Part shown: positions 56,292 through 64,000 of the stretch, piece by piece | Layout: every line of letters starts with the position of its first letter | Numbering within the stretch: position 1 is the stretch's first letter | Assembly (NCBI GenBank): GCA_023052935.1 | Contig: CM041294.1 | Location: 87,962,616-88,026,615, forward strand | Reading direction: 5' to 3' | Length of the DNA: 64,000 nt | Source: Piezodorus guildinii | Lineage: Eukaryota; Arthropoda; Insecta; Hemiptera; Pentatomidae | The notes under the pieces: generated by a model | The model's input: the letters and a program-made list of their open reading frames with translations, nothing else | What the model was told of the DNA's origin: nothing | Databases searched by the model: none | Program-made: the position numbers and the translations under genes

Positions 56292-56466
56292 TTTAATCTA
56301 TAATTTTAATCTAAATAATCTAAATATGAAAAACACATTAAATTTATAATTTTAATCTAAATATGAAAAACACATTAAATTTATAATTTTAATCTAAATA
56401 ATCTAAATATGAAAAACACATTAAATTTATAATTTTAATCTAAATAATCTAAATATGAAAAACACA
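56292..56466. repeat. 46-bp tandem repeat, about four units
   Basis: Unit contains 'aaaaacacattaaatttata' and 'aatctaaataatctaaatat'. One unit lacks 9 bp ('aatctaaat' once instead of twice). The edges are sharp. Confidence 0.85.
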
Positions 56467-56714
56467 TGGTCTACATAAATTATTTAATAGACCTCAAAAA
56501 GGACAGAAGCGAATTAGTGAAAATTATGCACTGTACTTAACTGGCTTATTATTTGAATACAGTACTTGCATTTTTCGGTTAGATAAGGAAGATGGTTGGG
56601 GGTGCACTAAAAAAAATAGCACACATTAACATGGTGTACTCATTGTAATTGTTAATATCAACTTAGCATCAACCCAACCATTTTCCTCATCTAATATTCT
56701 TATATTAGCCATCT

Positions 56715-56719
<5 letters not shown>

Positions 56720-56804
<85 letters not shown>
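56720..56804. repeat. (TA)n microsatellite
   Basis: About 42 uninterrupted TA units. Confidence 0.95.
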
Positions 56805-56807
<3 letters not shown>

Positions 56808-57265
56808 CATTCTTAGACATGGAAACAACACGTGTGCAAAATTTCAGTATATAGCATATAATGTGGTTTCTTAGATATTTAACTCCATCGCATTGTATGG
56901 TTTTAATTATCTCATACACAAAGTTTTAAAAGGCAATTTTAAGTGACGGACAGAGCATAAACTTCTTACTGATTATTATACGTAACAATTTATATAGTTA
57001 TATTTTTAATCTAAATCATACGTTTACAACAAAACGGTATAAAAATTGTATTTACATTTACTGAAAACTGTTTTTATAAACTTTACGTGTATGTAATGAT
57101 TCTTGTAAGGTAATTCTTAAAAATCCATGTCCTAATTAAACGTGGATAGACAAATTTAGGACTCCCACTGTAGCATCATCATTCGATCAACCACAGTAGC
57201 ATAAAATAACGTCAAATAAAAAAAAAAAATCTTAAATTAAATTGGTGTGGCCCACACCAGATTTT
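56805..57265 (-). repeat. HLT-related diverged copy with SINE fragment
   Basis: Interior 'atacacaaagttttaaaagg', 'gagcataaac' and 'attatacgtaacaattt', then a SINE-1 3' fragment, then 'tggcccacaccaga' with T run at 57250-57271. The same interior blocks recur at 57300-57410 in the same orientation, so a second partial copy follows. Confidence 0.5.
57118..57225 (+). mobile_element. SINE-1, 5'-truncated
   Basis: Only the 3' third: 'aaatttaggactcccactgt', 'gcataaaataacgtcaaat', A-rich tail. The tRNA-like head is missing. Confidence 0.75.
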
Positions 57266-57474
57266 TTAGACTGCGTCAAAGCTTTCATAGAGCTTGGCTA
57301 TGGTATGGAGTTAATTATCTCATACACAAAGTTGTAAAAGGTATTGTTAAGTGACGAACAGAGCATAAACCTATCACTAGTTATTATACGTAACAATTTA
57401 TTATAGTTTCTTTTCTTTTATAATTATTAAGGAAGTTTTACTTAATATTTCATAATCAAAAATGCACTACTTAA

Positions 57475-57512
57475 CTATATATATATATATATAATATATA
57501 TATATATATAAT
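57475..57512. repeat. (TA)n microsatellite
   Basis: TA run with one phase slip. Confidence 0.9.
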
Positions 57513-57539
57513 ATCAACTCATACATACACATATATACA

Positions 57540-57850
57540 CACTCAGATATTTGGTTAGAGGAGGCGGGAACAATGCGGCGCAGAAGAGACCCCTTTCATG
57601 GCCCGACGAGACCTTGGAGCGCGGCATGGCAACAGCGACCGCCCAGGCGGCCCCTTCGGTCTGTTTGTCTTGTCGTGTTGTTCATCTTGGTGTTGATGTT
57701 GATGTTGGTGTGTTGTCGATGATGATGAAGATGTTCTCCACCTGTGCCGACTCATCCTGGCTGTAAATCGTATCGATCATAGTAGGTGGGGGTTCTTCCT
57801 CGCTAACTAGGGATACTTATACCTCCCACGAAGGCTTGGTTTTGGACTCG
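57540..57850. other. GC-rich island with GTTGAT-type simple repeat
   Basis: Markedly GC-rich and CpG-containing compared with the surroundings. Overlapping frames exist on both strands (57551-57766 plus, 57755-57555 minus, the latter with an HQHQHQHQ run from the simple repeat). Neither shows a domain. It could be a promoter or first exon of a host gene, or element sequence. Confidence 0.25.
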
Positions 57851-57936
57851 AGTATGTCCTATTTATACTCGAATATCGTAATATGATCAGAAATACAGGG
57901 TATAATATACCGTTTGAATGCATAGATTATAAAAAG

Positions 57937-58817
57937 TTTTTACTTTCATTTACCTATATATGAAATATATAGCAAGGGAAAGTATTGCGATCGTGAAAAT
58001 TTTCGAATTCCAGTTTTCGACAGAAATACTTGTTTTAGGGTCACCTAAGTCCAAATGAAAGTCCCGCAAAGGCGTCTGTGTGTGTGTTGTGTATGTGTAT
58101 GTGTGTGTGGGAGCTCAAGACATAACTATACGTTCGAGATGTTAGAGAATCTTTTTCATAAAAATCAGCTGACCGGAAGATCTGCTTTATGCCATGCATT
58201 AACACCTTTTTAGAATTCCTCAAAAAAGTTCTAACGATTTGATTAAACTGCTATATCAATGTAAATTTAATTGGTTTAATATCATGTAGGTTTCATTCTG
58301 ATTAAAATAGTCTGAAAGGATTTAAATGCCGATATTTTAAATTTTCTTCCCCTAAAGTACCATTAATTTTGTAGTTTCAATAAAAATAGCCATATCATCT
58401 TATAACCATTAATAAAAAAACAGGTAAATATATAAGTTGAACGAATTCGATATCAGATGAAAAAGAAAAATGAAAAAATATTTGTTTAATGCAATTTTTT
58501 TTGTTTTTGAACATAAGAACAGTAATATACATGTATAATATATCCGTGGAAAGCTACAGATTTTAGAAAAAATATTACCTTATAAATACTATTGTAAAAG
58601 TTAACGGAGGGGGATGAAAAGTCTGATTGTATAAATAAAACAAACTGATTGTCGTAGATAATAATAAAATAGATTATTTAATAAAACACATGTTTCTATT
58701 AAAAATCCGATGTAAATAATTCTTTGACAATTTATTTTGTTTCTAAATTTGTTTGAAAATTCTTAAATTTATATAAATAACGCAGGTAACTGAAAGTTGT
58801 GTTTTGCGTGCACCAGA
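57937..58817 (-). repeat. HLT element, full length
   Basis: Plus-strand start TTTTTACTTTCATTTACCTA with the ATATATGAAATATATAG hairpin, a GT tract at 58077-58106, and the end GGTAACTGAAAGTTGTGTTT...GTGCACCAGA then T. 881 bp. Confidence 0.8.
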
Positions 58818-59604
58818 TTTTTTAAGTAACAAGAGAAGTCGTTAAGATCATATAATCAGCGTTTCTATAGAGCTGGCTCATTAATAGGTAATTGGAAACT
58901 AAAAGAGGAAATTAATACCGTGCCCAAGTGTCTACAGAAGATTTAATATATGTTTGGCTCATAAGTTAATAATATAAGTTCAGAATTGCGGAGCGGAATC
59001 AGTGAGCGGAAGAGACTAAACTAATATTGCTTATTGGCGAATCTGTAGAAAATCATGTTACGTTGATAAGTGAACAGGGTTTGAAAATACTTGAATTAGG
59101 TTTTGATTCTATCAACGAGTTTAATTCTTCCATCTGAATAAAAGCCTATGTTTTTCTGTCTTCAAGGAAATATGAGCTTTTATATTATTTAAGACCAAAC
59201 TTTACTCTTTAATACAATTTATTCGCTAAGTGGGTGCAAGAAGTGCAGAAAAAAATATATGAAAAATTAAATCAACACTTGTATTTTTCATATTTCCACT
59301 TGAATCTATATAAAGTGGAGAAATAAAAAAAAAAAACGAAGGATTTGAGACTAGAAAAACTCAAAAAAAGGATAAAAAAGAAACCCGTTCCAAAGTGGTC
59401 CGTGGAAAGAAAAATTCAGGAATTAGGAAATGATGAGGAAACAACGGAGAAGAACAAAATTTAAATCATGAAAAGCAAAATTTCGATTGTTTCATAATTA
59501 TCGTACACAATTGTTATGTATAATAATCAGTAATACGTTTATACCATATTCGTCCCTTAACATTACTTTTTAAAAGCTTGTACATGGTATAGTATATTTT
59601 TTAC
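58818..59604. other. unassigned stretch
   Basis: AT-rich. No supported gene or repeat. Confidence 0.35.
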
Positions 59605-60245
59605 TTTCACTTACCCATATAGTAAGGGAACGTATTGCGATCGTGAAACTTTTCGAATCCAGTTTTCAAAGGAAATACACGTTTTAGGGTTCCTGAGTCC
59701 AAATGACTAAGTCCCCCAAAAAGGGATTATCACACACACTTCCCTGTGTGTGTGATAACGAAAAGTCCTATGAAACTGAAATTTCATATTTAAGACAACT
59801 ATGCAACCGAGACGTTTCAGCGACTATTTCATCCAAACCAGTTTACCAGAAAAGTTACTTTATACCATGCATTTTGCACCTTTTTGCGATTTTCTCAAAA
59901 ACGGCTCTAACGATTTTGATTAAAATCACTAGATCGATGTAAGATTTAATGGGCTTTAATATCATATATGTTTAATTCTGATTGAAATAGCCTGACCGGG
60001 CTTAAATGCCGATATTTCAAAATTTCGTCCTCTAAAGTACCTATTTTGTATTTTCTATAAAATTGGCCCTATCATCTCATTAGCATTGCTAAAAAACAGG
60101 TAAATATATAAGTTGTACGAATTCAATATCTAAATAAAGGAGATAACTGCAAACATATTTTTTAATGAATTTTATTTTGTTTTTGAACACAAGAATAGTA
60201 ATATAGATGTATAATATACCGTTGGATAGCTAAAGATTTTAGAAA
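59605..60245 (-). repeat. HLT element, 3' two-thirds
   Basis: Starts TTTTTACTTTCACTTACCCA. The CA tract region carries an inverted CACACACTTCCCTGTGTGTG. It stops after 'taaagattttagaaaaacta' where an opposite HLT piece begins. Confidence 0.75.
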
Positions 60246-60325
60246 AACTATTATAGTAGCACTTCTAATCAACTGATATTGATGAAGAGGTTGCTGTTTT
60301 CCGATTGCAATACTTCCCCTTACTA

Positions 60326-61224
60326 TTGGGTTGATGCAAAATTAATGCAGGTTTTTAGTAGGTATTGTAAATACGCCATATCTTTACTTTAACCATATAT
60401 ATTTAATCAAAATAATTTCCATCTGAATCAATGCACTTTTGCCAACGTTCAACAAGCTTTCTTATTCCACCAGAAAAAAAATCCGAATCCCTGGACTCAA
60501 TGAAATCACGAACAGAATTTTTAATGTCGTCCTGGTTTTGAAAATTTTTCTCCCTCAAAAAGTTGTCCAGATGCCTGAAAAAGTGGAAGTCTGTAGGAGA
60601 GAGGTCAGGTGAATAAGGCGGATGTTGGAGAACTTCGTAGCCCAACTCGTGCAGTCGTCGAAGCGTTGGTTGTGCAACGTGTGGTCTGGCGTTATCGTGG
60701 AGCAGGATCGGCCCCTTCCGATTCATCAATGCTGGGCAAAGACGTTGCAATTTTTGAGTTCCGAGTTCCGCCGCCATTTCTCGTGTGGTTTTGGTTGGGT
60801 CTTCTTCCACTTTTGACCTAAGCTGGTCGTTGTCCAGAGCAAGATGACGGCCCCGACCTTCCTTGTCTTCGAGGTCGAAATCTCCTCTGCGAAACTTCTG
60901 GAACCAACGCTGCACCGTGCACTCATTATTAGCCCCCTGACCCCACACTTCATTAATATTACGAGCCGTTTGCGCAGCGCTGCGCCCTAATTTAAATTCG
61001 TAAAAATAAATTTGACGAAAATCGCACTTTGACATTTTCGATTCAAGACCTTTGAACACACTGAACAAAACGATTTTACTAAACAAATTCATGGTGAAAG
61101 AGAGGGTATTAGATAAGGTTTGTTTTGGTATAATAATGATCAATGTTAGGATTAGCTTTGTTTACACAATTGGAATTAAGATATTGCAATAGAGGAAACC
61201 TGCATTAATTTTGCATCAACCCAA
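60326..61224 (-). mobile_element. mariner element, internally deleted
   Basis: 899 bp with terminal inverted repeats starting TTGGGTTGATGCAAAATT (nearly 28 bp identical at both ends) and TA at 60324-60325 and 61225-61226. A typical complete mariner is about 1.3 kb. Inserted into an HLT copy. Confidence 0.93.
60403..61035 (-). pseudogene. mariner transposase with central deletion
   Basis: 210 residues from the ATG at 61035 (MSKCDFRQIYFYEFKLGRSA), chosen because mariner transposases start with this N-terminal helix-turn-helix; the frame is open further upstream but that is terminal repeat/UTR. Residues 1-90 are the DNA-binding part (WFQKFRRGDFDLEDKEGRGR). At about 92/93 the sequence jumps from AAELG to TQKLQRL. 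The C-terminal catalytic part has D114 (LLHDNARPH) and D149 (SPTDFHFF), 34 residues apart as in DD34D enzymes. The first catalytic Asp is in the missing roughly 130 residues. The deletion keeps the frame, but the protein cannot catalyse transposition. Confidence 0.92.
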
Positions 61225-61253
61225 TATATATTATACAAGCAAGTAAACGTAAA

Positions 61254-62127
61254 AATGTGTTTATATAGCAGATTTTATGACCAAAATGTATATTAAATGA
61301 ATCCAAAATCAGATTAAATTTGGTTTAAGTTGATATATTCCTAACGCGCCCAGATATTTTCAGGGTCGAATCAAGATCCTATTTTTAGTGAATGGAAGAA
61401 AGCAAAAAAAAAGCCCAGAACATTCATTTTTTTTATTTTTCATTAATTTTAGAACTTTTAAAAAGATCCTTAAAAACTATATTTATATTTTAAAAATATT
61501 TAACTTTTGGATGATTATTTTGAATATGAAACGTTTAAAAGAATGTAAACACCCATCAATACAAATATCGAAATTACGACTGATTTCAGTTGTTTTATGA
61601 ATACGTTTTTGGAATTAGTGATCTAAAGAAATAAAAATTTATTGTATATTGTCAATCTAGGCTACTTGACTACTCAATTTTACTTTTACAATTTTAATAT
61701 TGCTCTGGAAATTTCTTAGTTATAATATGTTTTATGTTTTATGGCCACACAACTCAATCATTCCCACAAGTATTGAGGAAAGAGATCAGAAAAACCCCCA
61801 AAACAACAAGATTTTTAAAGATGTAAAAGTTTATTGAGGAAAAGAGACTAACCTTTCGTTTTTTTTTTCTTGTACCTAATAGCTTTTGTCATTTGTACTA
61901 CTTGCTGTGGAAGTCGTGAGAACATTAGTCTTCTTTCTTTTTTTTCCCTTTTTTATATGAATTTTGAAATATGTCCAATTCATTTAATGCAATATTTAAA
62001 GGATAATATCTCAAAATGACTGAGTGAAAGTTATAAAATTAATAAATTTTACACATCAATATGATAAGTACAAGGAAACTGAGAATCGACTGGTTCTCGA
62101 GTTATAAATTTTCTAAGCAGGTGAAAA
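61254..62127. other. unassigned stretch, may include 5'UTR of the following element
   Basis: AT-rich. No target-site duplication can be assigned because the 3' end of the next element lies outside the window. Confidence 0.3.
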
Positions 62128-62229
62128 ATGTCACTAACTTTGATAAGTAGGAATTTGCTTGTGTTCAGTCTGGAAAACATCACTAGACCTCAGGAATACT
62201 ACATCAGTGAATATTGGAGAAATTTCGTG

Positions 62230-63522
62230 ATGTCTTCGAAAGTTACAAATAAAAGATCTAGATCTGCAGGTTCAAACTCGTCTCCCACAAAACAGAGACC
62301 TCGCCGTGATAATAATAAAAAAATGATTCCACCAGCGACTGCTTCAGCTACCTCTTTAGGATCTGAACCACAGCCTAGCACATCACAAGGATTAACTGAA
62401 GAATCACCGTTTTTTACACCGAACCCATTTCAGATCCTTCAAATTGAAAAAGAAACAATGGAATCTTCTCCTATACCAAAAGAACCACAACCTCCACCAA
62501 TATTTGTTAAAAATATTAAAAACTTTCAACTACTGTGTGCGCATTTAAACAAATTAACCGATCCTAACAGTTATTATTGTATAAGTAGAACCAGTGATAC
62601 TAAAATATCCCCGACTACCGCCGAAACCTACAGAAAAATAGTAAAATATCTGACTGAGACCAAAGCTGATTTTCATACATATCAGTTACGCCAGGAGAGA
62701 GCTTTAAGGGTTGTAATTAGAAACCTACACCCTTCGACACCAGCAGCAGCTATCCAAGAAGAACTGACGGAGATGGGGTATAAAGTGCGACAAGTCACCA
62801 ACGTCCTAAAAGATAAAATTCCACTTCCTCTATTCTTTGTGGACTTGGAACCATCAGCAGGAGTTGAAAACATTTATGACCTCAATAGATTATACTATAC
62901 TAGTGTAAGAGTTGAAAAACCTTACACTAAGAAAGAAATAGTTCAGTGCCACAATTGTCAGGCATATGGTCATACCAGAAGTTATTGTCACCACATACCA
63001 CGCTGTGTGAAATGCGGTGAACAACATAAGTCAGAAGAATGTACAAGACCAAGATCAACACCCGCTGTTTGTGCTCTGTGCCTCAAGGACCACCCGGCTA
63101 GCTACAAGGGATGTCAAATCTACAAGAACCTCAAAAGCAGATACCAAAAACCTCAGAATCTGGATGAAACAGCTGAACCGATCAGAAGCAGAAGACAACC
63201 TTCGAAAACCATTGATTCCAATGTAACATTTGCCCATCTACTTGGAGGTGGGAACCAGAACAAAGAGGCCGAGGCCCTGCCGGAGCAACGCACACTTCAA
63301 AATCCTCAACCCGTTCCACAACCAGCTATTCCTCAAAATTTACCCAACCCTCAAAAACCCCATCCGCATCAAATTTCTCACATTCCTCCTCCATCAAATG
63401 TCACAGACCTTACAAGTTTGATGACATCCTTCATCACTGAAATCAAATCCCTCGTTATGCCGCTAATATCACTACTTACTAATCTTGTATCAAACTTAAT
63501 CCCTTCCTTAAAAAAACCTTAA
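62230..63522 (+). CDS. ORF1, gag-like protein of the second Jockey-like element
   Basis: From the ATG at 62230 (MSSKVTNKRSRSAGSN) 430 residues. The frame is also open from an ATG at 62128, which would add 34 residues. I prefer 62230 because the resulting N-terminus is the usual basic Ser-rich leader. Counted from 62128, the conserved block lies at about 123-266 (IFVKNIKNF, YQLRQERALRVVIRNLHPST, PLPLFFVDLEP). The three knuckles are C274-C277-H282-C287, C293-C296-H300-C305 and C315-C318-H322-C329, the last one CALCLKDHPASYKGC. A Pro/Gln-rich tail follows. Same domain order as the 27.5-29.1 kb ORF1, with a shorter tail. The stop TAA directly abuts the ORF2 ATG (TAAATG). Likely functional by eye. 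Confidence 0.9.
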   Translation: MSSKVTNKRSRSAGSNSSPTKQRPRRDNNKKMIPPATASATSLGSEPQPSTSQGLTEESPFFTPNPFQILQIEKETMESSPIPKEPQPPPIFVKNIKNFQLLCAHLNKLTDPNSYYCISRTSDTKISPTTAETYRKIVKYLTETKADFHTYQLRQERALRVVIRNLHPSTPAAAIQEELTEMGYKVRQVTNVLKDKIPLPLFFVDLEPSAGVENIYDLNRLYYTSVRVEKPYTKKEIVQCHNCQAYGHTRSYCHHIPRCVKCGEQHKSEECTRPRSTPAVCALCLKDHPASYKGCQIYKNLKSRYQKPQNLDETAEPIRSRRQPSKTIDSNVTFAHLLGGGNQNKEAEALPEQRTLQNPQPVPQPAIPQNLPNPQKPHPHQISHIPPPSNVTDLTSLMTSFITEIKSLVMPLISLLTNLVSNLIPSLKKP

Positions 63523-64000
63523 ATGACTTCACCTAACTCCTTATCCATTCTCCTATGGAATGCGAATGGTGTTAGAAATCATACTGACGAACTTACAGCT
63601 TTATTGCAAGACAAAAACGTTGACGTAGCACTTATTACTGAAACTAGACTAACCACTAAACAGTTCTTCAAAATACCTCAATACGTGACCTACCGTACGG
63701 ACCACCCAGACGGCAAAGCCCATGCCGGTACTGCTGTCATTGTGCACCAGTCCCTCTCTCATCACTTACTCCCACTTCCTACCTATGATTTCCTACAAAC
63801 CACCGCCATAATAATCAAAACTTTTTCCTTTCCGGTAACCCTTACATCAGCATATTGCCCTCCTAAACACTCCATTTCCAACACCGAATTTGTATCCTTT
63901 CTAAATTCCTTAGGAAATCATTTCATTCTGGGTGCAGACTTAAATGCCAAGCATCAACAGTGGGGTTCGAGAACCACGAATTCTCGTGGACGAAATTTGC
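63523..64000 (+). CDS. ORF2 (partial), APE endonuclease domain of the second Jockey-like element
   Basis: It starts immediately after the ORF1 stop with MTSPNSLSILLWNANGVRNH and is open to the window edge (159 codons). Endonuclease motifs visible: WNANGV, LITETR with the metal-binding-type Glu, TYRTDHP, SAYCPP, LGADLNAKHQQWG, TTNSRG. It aligns residue by residue with the start of the 27.5-kb ORF2. The reverse transcriptase would lie beyond the edge. No defect in the visible part, so whether the element is complete cannot be judged here. Confidence 0.9.
   Translation, partial: MTSPNSLSILLWNANGVRNHTDELTALLQDKNVDVALITETRLTTKQFFKIPQYVTYRTDHPDGKAHAGTAVIVHQSLSHHLLPLPTYDFLQTTAIIIKTFSFPVTLTSAYCPPKHSISNTEFVSFLNSLGNHFILGADLNAKHQQWGSRTTNSRGRNL

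Larger units (their letters stand above)
60246..61253 (+). repeat. HLT 3'-end fragment split by a mariner
   Basis: 60246-60325 ('cacttctaatcaactgatat', 'caatacttccccttactat') and 61225-61253 ('atatattatacaagcaagta', AAACGTAAAAA) are the two halves of an internally deleted HLT 3' region, rejoined if the mariner and one TA are removed. Confidence 0.65.
62128..64000 (+). mobile_element. second Jockey-like element, 5' half
   Basis: Same organisation as the 24.7-29.4 kb element but clearly diverged and in opposite orientation: a gag-like ORF1 followed at once by ORF2 starting with an APE endonuclease. It continues past the window edge. Both frames are intact as far as visible. Confidence 0.9.

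Noticed and set aside
56719..56919. Poly(Ile-Tyr) frame
   Set aside because: Translation of a TA microsatellite.
60609..60953. Plus- and minus-strand alternative frames inside the mariner
   Set aside because: Shadows of the transposase frame.
1..64000. CRISPR arrays, bacterial operons, ribosome binding sites, provirus with LTRs
   Set aside because: No regularly spaced identical repeats with unique spacers, no closely packed ORFs, no LTR pairs or protease/integrase motifs. The sequence is eukaryotic repeat DNA.

Overview
The window is a piece of AT-rich animal nuclear DNA made almost entirely of mobile elements and their debris. I found no host protein gene I can name, no rRNA, no stand-alone tRNA, no CRISPR and no prokaryotic operon structure. 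The mixture points to an arthropod: Jockey-type non-LTR retrotransposons whose gag-like ORF1 carries three CCHC knuckles, mariner and hAT DNA elements, and tRNA-derived SINEs. The species cannot be read from the sequence.

The scaffold is one dispersed non-coding family, called HLT here, with about 25 copies or fragments of 0.1-1.1 kb. It begins TCTGGTGCGCGCAACACACG, carries an inverted repeat (ACTTTCACTTACC) set back from one end but near the other, has a perfect hairpin (CTATATATTTCATATATAG) and a CA microsatellite near its 3' end, and sits in A/T runs. These traits resemble non-autonomous Helentron-like (HINE/DINE) rolling-circle elements. HLT strands below read 5'-TCTGGTG as sense.

Region by region. 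1-8 kb: HLT copies, SINEs and three LINE lineages, one with an RNase H domain. 8-24 kb: LINE 3' ends, a triple nest (LINE > TA-flanked palindromic element > tRNA-type SINE) at 17.3-18.9 kb, and long stretches of anonymous AT-rich sequence. 24.7-29.4 kb: a nearly complete Jockey-like element on the minus strand with an 11-bp target-site duplication, an intact ORF1, and an ORF2 broken by a single stop. 30-47 kb: HLT copies holding a SINE and a MITE, more LINE fragments, a second MITE, tandem duplications and a run of head-to-tail HLT copies. 48.3-51.6 kb: a 3.35-kb foldback element whose arms are built of 21-bp and 112-bp tandem repeats. 53.5-53.8 kb: a palindrome holding two head-to-head hammerhead-ribozyme-like cores, with related cores at 8.8 and 42.3 kb. 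55.0-55.8 kb: a non-autonomous hAT element. 60.3-61.2 kb: an internally deleted mariner. 62.1-64.0 kb: the 5' half of a second Jockey-like element that runs off the window.

Most sequence here cannot act by itself. The Jockey-like proteins (RNA-binding ORF1, endonuclease/reverse transcriptase ORF2) are the only near-complete machinery. The other DNA elements and SINEs would depend on enzymes encoded elsewhere. Nested insertions, each with its own target-site duplication, give a relative order in which HLT copies are older than most SINE, mariner, MITE, foldback and LINE insertions.
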